Positions 1 through 7,585 of a stretch of DNA of 64,000 nucleotides are shown here, in pieces; position 1 is the first letter of the stretch; the number at the start of each line of letters is the position of its first letter. Origin of the DNA: Thalassococcus arenae (GTDB taxonomy: Bacteria; Pseudomonadota; Alphaproteobacteria; Rhodobacterales; Rhodobacteraceae); NCBI RefSeq assembly GCF_019104745.1, contig NZ_JAHRWL010000001.1:806001-870000 (forward strand), given 5' to 3'. A model generated the notes under the pieces. That model worked only from the letters and a program-made list of their open reading frames with translations. It searched no databases and was not told where the DNA came from. The translations under genes were made by a program, and so were the position numbers.

Positions 1-278
1 GCGCGACCGAGGGGTTGGCCTATGTCTCGCCGAAAACCGGCCGGGCGGTGTCTTTGGCGGGTGCCGGCGATTGGGCGCCGCGGCTGCTGCCGTTGCCGCC
101 GGTGCTGCTGGGTCAGGGCGCGGCCGACGATGCCGAGATCGCAGACGGTTTGCGGCTGACCGGGTATTTCCTGCAACACCGGCTGGCGTCCGAGTTGCGC
201 GACAGACCGCTGCCCGCGGCGCGCGGCGTGTTCGTCGACCGGGTCGTACGGCGCGCCCGCGCCGGTGGCGATCCGTGA
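1..278 (+). CDS. recO: DNA repair protein RecO, C-terminal part (cut by window edge)
   Basis: The reading frame is open from base 3 to the TGA at 276-278 and gives about 91 residues. The run T-E-G-L-A-Y-V-S-P-K-T-G-R-A-V, then LLPLPP and a helix with GYFLQHRLA, match the C-terminal helical part of alphaproteobacterial RecO. RecO loads RecA and anneals strands in the RecFOR recombination-repair pathway. The N-terminal OB fold and any zinc cysteines lie outside the window. It ends 55 bases before pgsA on the same strand. The assignment rests on recognising the C-terminal sequence pattern, so confidence is good but not complete. Confidence 0.78.
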   Translation, partial: ATEGLAYVSPKTGRAVSLAGAGDWAPRLLPLPPVLLGQGAADDAEIADGLRLTGYFLQHRLASELRDRPLPAARGVFVDRVVRRARAGGDP

Positions 279-333
279 GCGCTGCGTCACGCGCGCTCTT
301 TTGTCCCCCGCCGATCCGCGCTAGGCAGGTGCC

Positions 334-999
334 ATGATGTGGACGCTGCCCAACATCCTGACGACGCTCCGCCTGCTGGCCGCGCCCGGCATCGCGGTGC
401 TGTTTCTCTATTTCGCCCGTCCCTTCGCCGATTGGGCGGCGCTTCTGCTGTTTCTGGCCGCCGCCGCGACGGACTGGATCGACGGGCGGCTGGCGCGGGC
501 CTGGGGGCAGGAAACCAGGCTGGGCGCGATGCTGGACCCGATCGCCGACAAGGCGATGGTGGCGGTCGCGCTGCTGGTGATCGTGGGCTATTCGTCGATG
601 TCGCCCTGGCTGGTGCTGCCGGCCACCTTCATCCTGTTCCGCGAGGTTTTCGTTTCGGGCCTGCGGGAATTCCTGGGCCAGGCTTCGGGCGATCTGAAGG
701 TCACGAAACTGGCCAAGTGGAAGACCACCGCGCAGATGCTGGCGATCGCGGTCTTGTTCGGGCAGGGCGTGTTCGAGCATTATTTTGGCATGTCGGCCTG
801 GGGCATGGACGAGGCGCTGATCGCCGACGTTCTGGACGGCCGGGTCGAGGACACGCAAGGCCTGCGCTGGAAGCTGACGGGCATGGTCTGGGCCGGCAAT
901 GGCGGGCTGGTCCTGCTGTGGGTGGCCGCGGCGCTGACCGTGATCACCGGCTGGGATTATTTCCGCAAGGCCCTGCCGATGCTGAGGGAGGATCGCTGA
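334..999 (+). CDS. pgsA: CDP-diacylglycerol-glycerol-3-phosphate 3-phosphatidyltransferase
   Basis: A 221-residue inner-membrane enzyme that makes phosphatidylglycerophosphate, the committed step to phosphatidylglycerol. The CDP-alcohol phosphotransferase signature DG-x2-AR-x8-G-x3-D-x3-D is complete near residues 50-72 (DGRLAR, then G, LDPIAD). Several hydrophobic segments surround it. ATG occurs twice in a row at 334 and 337; either could start the protein, and the first is taken. Its stop overlaps the moaD start by one base (TGATG), so the two are probably translated together. The gene order pgsA-moaD-moaE is common in this bacterial group. Confidence 0.95.
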   Translation: MMWTLPNILTTLRLLAAPGIAVLFLYFARPFADWAALLLFLAAAATDWIDGRLARAWGQETRLGAMLDPIADKAMVAVALLVIVGYSSMSPWLVLPATFILFREVFVSGLREFLGQASGDLKVTKLAKWKTTAQMLAIAVLFGQGVFEHYFGMSAWGMDEALIADVLDGRVEDTQGLRWKLTGMVWAGNGGLVLLWVAAALTVITGWDYFRKALPMLREDR

Positions 1000-1244
1000 T
1001 GGACGTGCTGTATTTCGCCTGGGTGCGCGAACGCATCGGCCTGCCGAAAGAACGGATCGAGACACGGGCGGCGACGGTGGCCGAACTGGTCGACGAACTG
1101 CGCGCCCGCGAAGAACGCTACGCGGCCGCCTTCGCCGATCTGTCGGCCTTGCGCGTCGCCGTTGACCAGGAATTGACGGATTTCGACGCGCCGCTGGCCG
1201 GCGCGCGCGAGGTGGCGTTCTTTCCGCCGATGACCGGGGGCTGA
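999..1244 (+). CDS. moaD: Molybdopterin synthase sulfur-carrier subunit
   Basis: An 81-residue ubiquitin-fold protein ending in the exposed Gly-Gly (PMTGG) that carries the thiocarboxylate used by MoaE to turn cyclic pyranopterin monophosphate into molybdopterin. Length and the FFPP-x-TGG tail are typical of the family. The ATG overlaps the pgsA stop by one base, and moaE follows after 3 bases, so the three genes look like one operon. The rest of the molybdenum cofactor pathway is not in the window. Confidence 0.95.
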   Translation: MDVLYFAWVRERIGLPKERIETRAATVAELVDELRAREERYAAAFADLSALRVAVDQELTDFDAPLAGAREVAFFPPMTGG

Positions 1245-1247
1245 GGC

Positions 1248-1685
1248 ATGCGCGTGGTCGTGCAGGAACAGCCATTCGATTTCGGCGCCGAGGCGGCGGA
1301 TTTCGCCAAGGGCCGGGACGATATCGGCGCGGTGGTGACCTTTTCCGGCATCGTGCGGGCCGACGGGGCGATGACCGACATGGAAATCGAGCATTACCCC
1401 GGCATGACGGAAAAGGCGCTGGCCGCCATCGCCGCCGAGGCGCAAGCCCGCTGGGCCCTTGGCGATGTGCTGGTGATCCATCGCTTTGGCATGATGCGGC
1501 CGGGCGAGCAGATCATGATGGTGGCCACGGCGTCGAAACACCGCAAGGACGCGTTCGAGGCGGCGGAATTCCTGATGGATTACCTGAAATCCCGCGCGCC
1601 GTTCTGGAAGAAGGAAAGCGGCGCGGGCGGCGAAGGCTGGGTCGCCGCCAGGGACGAGGACGAGGCCGCGCTGGACCGCTGGTAG
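1248..1685 (+). CDS. moaE: Molybdopterin synthase catalytic subunit
   Basis: A 145-residue protein of normal MoaE length. It forms the heterotetrameric molybdopterin synthase with MoaD, whose Gly-Gly tail inserts in its active site. Visible family features are GAVVTFSGIVR near the N terminus, EHYPGM, the VLVIHRFG strand, and the lysine-bearing FWKKES followed by GEGW near residues 120-135. It begins 3 bases after moaD and is the last gene of the pgsA-moaD-moaE unit, which is closed by the hairpin terminator at 1711-1746. Confidence 0.95.
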   Translation: MRVVVQEQPFDFGAEAADFAKGRDDIGAVVTFSGIVRADGAMTDMEIEHYPGMTEKALAAIAAEAQARWALGDVLVIHRFGMMRPGEQIMMVATASKHRKDAFEAAEFLMDYLKSRAPFWKKESGAGGEGWVAARDEDEAALDRW

Positions 1686-1710
1686 GCGCGCGTCTTGTCC
1701 CGAAACGACG

Positions 1711-1746
1711 GAAGCCGCCGGGCGAACCGGCGGCTTCGGTTTTTTC
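1711..1746 (+). terminator. Rho-independent terminator after moaE
   Basis: An 11-base-pair perfect stem (1711-1721 with 1727-1737), a GCGAA loop, and then GG plus six T. It lies 25 bases after the moaE stop and between two convergent genes. The T-tract serves the plus-strand operon. Confidence 0.85.
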
Positions 1747-1758
1747 AGACTTTCGCGG

Positions 1759-3303
1759 TCAGGCGAACTTGCGGATCTCGCCCGACTTGAGCCGCGACTG
1801 GTAACTGTTCAGCTCGCGCTTGACGATCGGCATCAGGCAATAGAGCGCGATGATGTTGACCACCGCCATGGCGAAGATCGCCGCATCCGAGAAGTCGATC
1901 ACCGGGCCCAGATTGGCGGCCGCGCCGATCACCACGAACAGGCAGAAGATCACCTTGAAGATCAGCTCCTTGGTGTGGCCTTCGCCGAACAGGAAGGTCC
2001 AGGCCTTGAGGCCGTAATAGGACCAGCTGATCATCGTCGAGAAGGCGAACAGGATCACCGCGATGGCCAGCACGTACTGGAACCAGCCAAAGGCCGACGA
2101 GAACGCCGCCGAGGTCAGCGCCACGCCCTTGTTGCCGTCCACGGTCTGGATCGTCGAGGCGCCTTCGTCCAGCAGGTAGAGCCCGGTATTGGGGTCCTGG
2201 ATCAGCTGGCCGGTGATGATGATCACCAGCGCCGTCATGGTGCAGATCACCACCGTGTCGATGAACGGCTCGAGCAGCGACACGAAGCCTTCGGTGATCG
2301 GCTCCTTGGTGCGCACGGCCGAGTGCGCGATGGCGGCCGAACCGACACCCGCCTCGTTCGAGAACGCCGCCCGCTTGAAGCCCTGGATCAGCGCGCCGAC
2401 CATGCCGCCGGCGACGCCCGCGCCGGTGAAGGCGCCGTTGAAGATCTCGCCGAAGGCCCAGCCGATCTTGTCGGCGTTCATCAAGATGATGACCAGCGCC
2501 GCGGCGACATACATGATGCCCATGAACGGCACGACCTTTTCGGTCACCCGGGCGATGGATTTCAGGCCGCCCACGATCACGATGAAGACCACGAAGGCAA
2601 AGACGATGCCGGTGATCCAGCCGGGGTAGTCGCCCACCACGTTCGAGATCTGCGCATGCGCCTGGTTGGCCTGGAACATGTTGCCGCCACCGAGCGCGCC
2701 GAGGATGCAGAAGACCGAGAACAGGATCGCCAGGAACTTGCCCGCGGGCAGGCCGCGTTCGGCGAAACCCTTGGTCATGTAGTACATCGGACCGCCCGAT
2801 ACCGTGCCGTCTTCGTATTCGTTGCGGTATTTCACGCCCAGGGTGCATTCGGTGAATTTCGACGCCATGCCCATCAGGCCGGCGAGGATCATCCAGAACG
2901 TCGCCCCCGGCCCGCCGATGCCCACGGCGACGGCCACCCCGGCGATGTTGCCCAGGCCGACCGTGCCCGACAGCGCGGTTGCAAGCGCCTGGAAATGGCT
3001 GACCTCACCGGCATCGTTGGGGTCGGAATAGTCGCCCTTGACCAGCGAGATCGAGTGCGGAAAGGCGCGGAACTGGATCAGGCCGAAATAGACGGTGAAG
3101 ATCGTCGCGGCGATGACCAGCCAGGCCACGATCCACGGAAAGGTCGTTCCGGGGAAGTTGCTGAAGATGAGGTTGACGAACCAGCCGGTCGAGTTGGCGA
3201 AGATCTGGTTGACCTGTTCGTCGATGGATTGCGCCAGCGCGGGGCCGGACGCCCCTGCCAGCATCAGGACGGAAAGCGCCGCCCGCGAAAACGTCTTGGT
3301 CAT
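1759..3303 (-). CDS. Sodium:alanine/glycine symporter, AgcS family
   Basis: A 514-residue multi-spanning membrane protein that would import alanine or glycine with a cation. Family marks are GTVGLGNIAGVA near residue 100, the GGPGATFW stretch, SNEAGVGSAAIAHS in the middle and many hydrophobic helices. The start at 3303 is chosen because a GGAAGG ribosome site lies about a dozen bases upstream and because the protein then begins with a secretory-type leader (MTKTFSRAALSVLML...GPALAQ) before the transporter domain. An in-frame ATG 24 bases upstream is less likely. It follows uspA by 20 bases and is probably co-transcribed with it. Confidence 0.88.
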   Translation of the reverse strand: MTKTFSRAALSVLMLAGASGPALAQSIDEQVNQIFANSTGWFVNLIFSNFPGTTFPWIVAWLVIAATIFTVYFGLIQFRAFPHSISLVKGDYSDPNDAGEVSHFQALATALSGTVGLGNIAGVAVAVGIGGPGATFWMILAGLMGMASKFTECTLGVKYRNEYEDGTVSGGPMYYMTKGFAERGLPAGKFLAILFSVFCILGALGGGNMFQANQAHAQISNVVGDYPGWITGIVFAFVVFIVIVGGLKSIARVTEKVVPFMGIMYVAAALVIILMNADKIGWAFGEIFNGAFTGAGVAGGMVGALIQGFKRAAFSNEAGVGSAAIAHSAVRTKEPITEGFVSLLEPFIDTVVICTMTALVIIITGQLIQDPNTGLYLLDEGASTIQTVDGNKGVALTSAAFSSAFGWFQYVLAIAVILFAFSTMISWSYYGLKAWTFLFGEGHTKELIFKVIFCLFVVIGAAANLGPVIDFSDAAIFAMAVVNIIALYCLMPIVKRELNSYQSRLKSGEIRKFA

Positions 3304-3323
3304 GGCGTTGTGTTTCCTTCCTG

Positions 3324-3758
3324 TCATGGAACGATGGTGACGGGCACCGGCGCAACCTGCGCCAGGCTTCCGGCGACGGACCCGAACAGGCGCGACGAAA
3401 ACCCGGATTCCCCTGTGCGGCCGATGATGATCTGGTCCGCCTTCTCGTCCTTGGCGATCCGGCACAGGGTTTCGGCGATGTGGCCGTATTTCAGTGTGGT
3501 TTCGACCGTGATCCCTTCCTTGGCCAACTGCGCCACAACCGGGCCCAGCACGGCGGTTTCCGCGCGCGACAATTCCTCTTTGCGGCGCGCGTGGCGTTCC
3601 TCGATTTCCTCGGGGGTCAGGAACGAATACGGCGACCATTCCAGCACATGCGCCAGAACAAGGCTGCCACCCTGCGCCTTCAGTTGCTTGACGGCAAAGT
3701 CGAGCGCCGATTTACCTCCGGCGCTGTCGTCGTAGCCGACGACGATTTTCCTGGTCAT
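3324..3758 (-). CDS. Universal stress protein, UspA family (ATP-binding type)
   Basis: A 144-residue single-domain USP. The N-terminal strand IVVGYDDSAGGKSAL and the C-terminal motif G-x2-G-x9-G-S (GRTGESGFSSRLFGS) are intact; the second is the nucleotide-binding signature of ATP-binding UspA proteins. The ATG at 3758 is preceded by GGAGGG at good spacing; longer upstream starts are not needed. It sits 20 bases upstream of the AgcS gene and probably heads a two-gene operon, which suggests that amino acid uptake and stress status are linked, but this is inference. A 17-base dyad lies 31-47 bases upstream of the start. Confidence 0.93.
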   Translation of the reverse strand: MTRKIVVGYDDSAGGKSALDFAVKQLKAQGGSLVLAHVLEWSPYSFLTPEEIEERHARRKEELSRAETAVLGPVVAQLAKEGITVETTLKYGHIAETLCRIAKDEKADQIIIGRTGESGFSSRLFGSVAGSLAQVAPVPVTIVP

Positions 3759-3788
3759 CTGTCCCTCCTTGTGGATCGCCCGTTTTCG

Positions 3789-3805
3789 GACTGATCCGGT
3801 CAGTC
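3789..3805. promoter_or_regulatory. Dyad upstream of uspA
   Basis: GACTGA-N5-TCAGTC, a 17-base near-perfect dyad, ends 30 bases before the uspA ATG. It resembles an FNR-type site in outline, but the half-site spacing is one base short of TTGAT-N4-ATCAA and the outer bases differ. It could be an operator or a 5' leader hairpin. Confidence 0.3.
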
Positions 3806-3968
3806 TACGCCATTCGGAGGATTTTCGCGCATGAATTGTGCGATCGGACGTTTTCCAGCCAACAACACGCATCTTTCGGCGGCGTCCGGTTGCGGTGTTT
3901 GGCCACATGGCACCGGACGGACACACGAATGATGCAGGGACGCGTTCTTGCAGTGAACAGGGTGACCG

Positions 3969-4376
3969 ATGAAACACTCCATGCTTCTTGTTCTGACGAT
4001 CGGCGTGCTGGCATCCTGCGATGCAGCCCCGACGCAGACCGCCGTGCGACAGTCGACGGACACCGCATCGCCGGCCTCGGAGACACAAGGCACGGTGTCG
4101 CCCGCGAAACCGGGGATCGTCGCGGTCAAGGGCCTGTCCTATCGTGTCGAGGCAAGCGCCGACCGGACCACGGCGCTGGTCGGGCTGCCGGAACCGCGGC
4201 GCAAGTTCCAGGGGCGTGATGTCGAGGCCGCGGCGGCAGCGGCCACGGGCTGCGCGGCCAGGATCCTTCCCGGCGAATGGGCGTTCCTGGGCGATCTCAC
4301 CACGTTCGAGCTGAGCAACCTGCGTCCCGATGTGCGCCGTCCGTTCCCCGGATGGCGGGTCAGCCTGGCCTGCTGA
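3969..4376 (+). CDS. Small hypothetical lipoprotein
   Basis: A 135-residue protein beginning MKHSMLLVLTIGVLASC, a short leader ending in a lipobox (L-A-S-C), so it should be lipidated at Cys17 and anchored in an envelope membrane. After a Thr/Ser/Ala-rich linker comes a small domain (about residues 50-135) with a Cys pair late in the sequence and the ends GWRVSLAC. A GGGTGA site precedes the ATG. It is divergent from uspA and not obviously in an operon with the regulator that follows. I recognise no family; GC-rich third positions support a real gene. Confidence 0.7.
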   Translation: MKHSMLLVLTIGVLASCDAAPTQTAVRQSTDTASPASETQGTVSPAKPGIVAVKGLSYRVEASADRTTALVGLPEPRRKFQGRDVEAAAAAATGCAARILPGEWAFLGDLTTFELSNLRPDVRRPFPGWRVSLAC

Positions 4377-4519
4377 GCGGATCCGCTTTACGCCAGCGAC
4401 CCCTGGCGGCGGCACGCCGCCGGCGCGGATAACTCGGCCGTTGGCCCTTGCCGTGCCGCGGGTGCGGTCATATCCTTTGACCAATTCGGCCCCAGACTTC
4501 AGCCCGCAAGAGCGCCCCC

Positions 4520-5290
4520 ATGCCATTCCGCCCCGTCCAGTCCGAAAAGCTGTCGCACGCTGTCGTGCGGCAGATCGAGCAGTTGATCCTGCGCGGCGTG
4601 CTGCGCCCGGGAGAACGGCTGCCGGCGGAACGCGAGCTGTCGGAAAAGCTGGGCGTGTCGCGCCCCAGCTTGCGCGAGGCGGTGGCGGAGCTGCAGGATC
4701 GCGGGCTGCTGACGTCCCGCGCCGGGGCCGGGATCTATGTCGCCGACGTTCTGGGCTCGGCCTTTTCCGAGGCGCTGATCCATCTGTTCGCCAACCATGA
4801 CGAGGCGGTGTTCGACTACCTGTCCTTTCGCCGCGACATGGAAGGCCTGGCCGCCGAACGCGCGGCGCAACACGGCACCGAGACCGACCTCAGGGTGATC
4901 CAGCAGATCTACGACAAGATGGAGGCCGCCCATCAAAAGCGGAACCCGGCCGACGAGGCGCGGCTGGACGCGGATTTCCACCTGGCGATCATCGAGGCCA
5001 GCCACAACGTCATCATGTTGCACATGATGCGGTCGATGTATCAGCTGCTGCGCGAAGGCGTGTTCTACAACCGCCAGATCATGTTCAAGCAACGCACCAC
5101 CCGCGACAGCCTGCTGGCCCAGCATCGCCGCATCAACGAGGCGTTGCAGGCGCGCGATCCGGCCGCGGCCCGCGCCGCCGTCGAGGCGCATCTGAGCTAT
5201 GTCGAGCAGGCGTTGCACGACGACCGCAAGGCCGAGGCGCACGAAGCCGTGGCACGCCAGCGCTATGAACGCGAGACGGCGCGCGGCTGA
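4520..5290 (+). CDS. GntR-family transcriptional regulator, FadR/PdhR subfamily (FCD domain)
   Basis: A 256-residue regulator. The winged-helix DNA-binding domain covers about residues 10-75, with GERLPAERELSEKLGVSRPSLREAV as its core (key LPAERELS and SRPSLREA). The C-terminal FCD domain carries the usual metal-ligand pattern: D-x3-H in DADFHLAI, then H in EASHN, H in AQHRRI and H in EAHLSY. Such proteins usually respond to carboxylic acids (lactate, pyruvate, glycolate, acyl-CoA). No obvious target operon is adjacent. A TTTGACCAATT half-site lies about 30-40 bases before the ATG and might be part of an autoregulatory operator. The ligand cannot be told from sequence. Confidence 0.88.
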   Translation: MPFRPVQSEKLSHAVVRQIEQLILRGVLRPGERLPAERELSEKLGVSRPSLREAVAELQDRGLLTSRAGAGIYVADVLGSAFSEALIHLFANHDEAVFDYLSFRRDMEGLAAERAAQHGTETDLRVIQQIYDKMEAAHQKRNPADEARLDADFHLAIIEASHNVIMLHMMRSMYQLLREGVFYNRQIMFKQRTTRDSLLAQHRRINEALQARDPAAARAAVEAHLSYVEQALHDDRKAEAHEAVARQRYERETARG

Positions 5291-5604
5291 ATCCGGGTGG
5301 TTTGGGTTTGGGGTCAGTCATTCCGGACGTTTTTCAACTGGCACACAGCCGCGCAATTGCAGACGCGCGCGGGGGCGATCTGACGTCTATTCTGCGTGCT
5401 TTATTCCAGCCAGGTCAGGACGATATCTGAGCTGCGCGCTCACCTTGACCGTATCGCCGCCGCGTGGAGGCGCGTCATGCTGGATGCATGCCTTTGGCAT
5501 GACGATTGCGCGGCGGCCTGCGGCCTTGATTCCGCGCTGCCCTTGATCGAACAAACCTCCGCTCCCGCCAAAACAGACCCGGTCTGCCGACCCACCACCC
5601 GCAC
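5291..5604. other. Intergenic region with repeat fragment
   Basis: No gene is supported here. It lies between convergent genes. It holds an inverted repeat GTCATGC...GCATGAC at 5474-5503 and, at 5507-5537, a 31-base block identical to one at 37187-37217 (see repeat entries). Confidence 0.6.
5507..5537 (+). repeat. 31-base fragment of the dispersed intergenic repeat
   Basis: All 31 bases, beginning TGCGCGGCGGCCTGCGGCC and ending ATTCCGCGC, are identical to 37187-37217, the 3' end of the longer repeat copy at 37050-37217. Only the 3' end of the element is present here. Confidence 0.7.
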
Positions 5605-6462
5605 CTACCCCGTCACCAGCAGCATCATCCCCGCCAGGATCAGCGCGCCCCAGCCAAGCCGGCGGCGCAGGTCGCCTTCGCCCAGCAGCAGGCTGCCGGC
5701 CAGGATCGACAGCAGCACCGAGACCTCGCGCAGCGGCGCCACATAGGCCACCGGCGTGAAGGTCAGCGCGTACAGAACCAGGATGTAGGCCAGCGCGTTC
5801 AGCACCGCGATGGCCAGCACCGCGCGTTTGTGGTCGCGCCAGAACCGTTGCACCTCGGACCAGCGCTGCCGCGCCACCGGTGCAAGGATCACGGCACGCC
5901 CGATGCCCGACGCATAGTCCATCAGCAGCGGTGGCACGGCCAGCGTCGCCACCGCATAGGCATCCCAGGCGGTGTAGCTGCCGATCAGCAGGCCGGTGCC
6001 GATGCCGAAGGCCAACGACCGCCCGGCCCGTTTCGCGCCGGGCCTTATGCCGCCGGTCAGCATCAGCACGCCGCCGACGATGATCCCCGCGCCCAGCAGC
6101 ATCTGGGCCGACACGACCTCGCCCAGCAGCCATACCGCCAGCGCGGTCGACAGGATCGGCCCGGTGGCGCGCGCGGTGGGATAGACCAGCGACAGGTCGC
6201 CGTGGCGATAACCGGTCTGCAACATTAGGAAATAGCCCAGATGCAGCACCGCCGTGCCGACCAGGAACAGCACCTGCATCGGGCCGAACAGACCCGGCGA
6301 TGTGGCGACGATCCAGACCGCCAGCGGCGCATAGATCGCCACCTGCCAGGCCGAGAACAACCAGATCAGTTCCGGCCCGCCGTGCAGGCGCTTGACGAGG
6401 AAATTCCAGGTGGCATGGCAGAAGGCCGCAGCCAGAACGAGGGCGAAACCGGCGAGGGTCAT
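5605..6462 (-). CDS. EamA/DMT-family transporter
   Basis: A 285-residue integral membrane protein of the drug/metabolite transporter superfamily, with about ten hydrophobic helices in two halves. The N-terminal half starts TLAGFALVLAAAFCHATWNFLVKR, a typical EamA opening (key HATWNF), and the GDLSLVYPTARATGP stretch is the conserved EamA loop. Substrate is unknown; relatives export amino acids or metabolites. The ATG at 6462 has AAAGGA eight bases upstream. It lies downstream of bfd-bfr on the same strand but is separated from them by a terminator, so it is probably independent. Confidence 0.85.
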   Translation of the reverse strand: MTLAGFALVLAAAFCHATWNFLVKRLHGGPELIWLFSAWQVAIYAPLAVWIVATSPGLFGPMQVLFLVGTAVLHLGYFLMLQTGYRHGDLSLVYPTARATGPILSTALAVWLLGEVVSAQMLLGAGIIVGGVLMLTGGIRPGAKRAGRSLAFGIGTGLLIGSYTAWDAYAVATLAVPPLLMDYASGIGRAVILAPVARQRWSEVQRFWRDHKRAVLAIAVLNALAYILVLYALTFTPVAYVAPLREVSVLLSILAGSLLLGEGDLRRRLGWGALILAGMMLLVTG

Positions 6463-6650
6463 GGGTGGTCCTTTCGATGGTCCAGACGTGTGTCATCACG
6501 CCCTGTCCATCCCCTCTGGTCTTTTCGTCCTCGGGTGTCCGCCTGGCTGGCTCTCGGCGGCGCTTGGTCCGGCCTGCGGATCGCAGCGGAACCCTAGCCG
6601 CACATGGATAGGCTGGGGTCACGATTTCCGATCCATGTTGATTTTGCAAA

Positions 6651-6680
6651 CAAAAAAGGGCGCCACCTTGGGTGACGCCC
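6651..6680 (-). terminator. Rho-independent terminator after bfr
   Basis: A 10-base-pair stem (6658-6667 with 6671-6680, one G-T wobble) and a 3-base loop, followed on the minus strand by six T. It lies 24 bases after the bfr stop and ends the bfd-bfr unit. Confidence 0.85.
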
Positions 6681-6703
6681 ATCGGGATCCGATCTGGCCG
6701 AGG

Positions 6704-7189
6704 CTATTCCGCTTCGTCCGCGGGCTTGGCCTGCAACAGGCCATAACGTTCCTCGCCCAGCTTGTTGTGCAGCGCGATCTGGGTTTCGAGAAAGTCGATA
6801 TGGCCTTCCTCGTCGGCGATCAGCTCCTCGAACAGGTTCTTGCTGACGTAGTCGCCGACCTTGTCGCAATGATCGCGTGCCTCGATATACAGCGTGCGGG
6901 CGTCGTGTTCGCCGGCCAGGTCGGCCTCCATGCTTTCCTTGAGCGTCTGGCCGATGCGCAGCGGGTCCAGCTTTTGCAGGTTCGGGTGGCCTTCCAGAAA
7001 GATGATCCGCGCGATCAGCTTGTCGGCATGGTGCATCTCCTCGATGCTTTCGGCGCGCGACTTGTCGGCGATGCGGCCAAAGCCCCAGTCTTCCTGCAGG
7101 CGGTAATGCAGCCAGTATTGGCTGACGGCGGTCAGTTCACTGCGCAACGCAGCGTTGAGGTATTCGATGACCTTGGGGTCGCCCTTCAT
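6704..7189 (-). CDS. bfr: Bacterioferritin
   Basis: A 161-residue four-helix ferritin that stores iron as a ferric core in a 24-subunit shell. All ferroxidase ligands are present at standard positions: Glu18, Glu51, His54, Glu94, Glu127 and His130. Met52, the heme ligand shared by two subunits, is also present, so this is a true heme-binding bacterioferritin. Its ATG overlaps the bfd stop by four bases, so the two are translationally coupled. Transcription would come from upstream of bfd, where an inverted repeat lies at 7458-7480. Confidence 0.97.
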   Translation of the reverse strand: MKGDPKVIEYLNAALRSELTAVSQYWLHYRLQEDWGFGRIADKSRAESIEEMHHADKLIARIIFLEGHPNLQKLDPLRIGQTLKESMEADLAGEHDARTLYIEARDHCDKVGDYVSKNLFEELIADEEGHIDFLETQIALHNKLGEERYGLLQAKPADEAE

Positions 7190-7431
7190 TGCGTATCTCC
7201 GATCCTTTTCTGGCTGCGAAGGCTCCGCAATGCCGCGGGAACGCCAAACGCATCGCTGGTTTCCATGGTGGCGAGGAAATGCGGCATGCATCCGCCGCAA
7301 TCCGGCCGCTTGCCCAAGGCACGATAGACCTTGCCCGGCGTGATGATCGTGTCGGGGTCCGCTGCGCGCATCCAGCCGATAGCGGCCTTGATGTCGCGGT
7401 CGGTGATCTGGGTGCAATGGCAAACGATCAT
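7186..7431 (-). CDS. bfd: Bacterioferritin-associated ferredoxin
   Basis: An 81-residue [2Fe-2S] protein with Cys4-x-Cys6 and a later CxxC (DCGGC), the Bfd/NifU-like ligand pattern. In the known family, Bfd docks on bacterioferritin and passes electrons to its heme to release Fe2+. The overlap with bfr (ATGA) fits joint synthesis. The C-terminal extension after the second cysteine pair, ending RIGDTQ, is somewhat longer than in Escherichia coli Bfd (64 residues). Confidence 0.95.
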   Translation of the reverse strand: MIVCHCTQITDRDIKAAIGWMRAADPDTIITPGKVYRALGKRPDCGGCMPHFLATMETSDAFGVPAALRSLRSQKRIGDTQ

Positions 7432-7457
7432 CTGGGGGGCCTCCGACGGAAATCAAT

Positions 7458-7480
7458 TTCCCGAGCATTTCACTCGGGAA
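7458..7480. promoter_or_regulatory. Inverted repeat upstream of bfd-bfr
   Basis: TTCCCGAG-N7-CTCGGGAA is a perfect 8-base inverted repeat 27-49 bases upstream of the bfd ATG. Its right part, TTTCACTCGG (7468-7477), recurs exactly at 7520-7529, 52 bases away. It could be an operator or an mRNA leader hairpin. It does not match the Irr ICE or the classical Fur box. Confidence 0.4.
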
Positions 7481-7539
7481 ACCGTAGTCGCGCCGTGGTC
7501 GCGCGTCAAATCCTGATCGTTTCACTCGGCCAATCTGTC

Positions 7540-7576
7540 GCAGCGCGCCACCCGTCGGGTCGCGGCGGCGCGCTGC
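7540..7576. other. Stem-loop just after the tannase-family gene
   Basis: A 10-base stem (GCAGCGCGCC with GGCGCGCTGC) encloses a small inner hairpin (ACCCG-T-CGGGT). It starts about 10 bases 3' of the esterase stop on the minus strand. There is no T-tract, so it may act in RNA 3'-end protection or Rho-type ending rather than as a simple intrinsic terminator. Confidence 0.4.
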
Positions 7577-7585
7577 GGAGCGTCT

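Noticed and set aside
3789..3805. FNR/FnrL site before uspA
   Set aside because: Half-sites and spacing do not match TTGAT-N4-ATCAA; reported only as an unassigned dyad.
4440..4519. FadR/PdhR-type operator before the GntR-family regulator
   Set aside because: Only one half-site (TTGACCAA-like) is visible; no second half at proper spacing.
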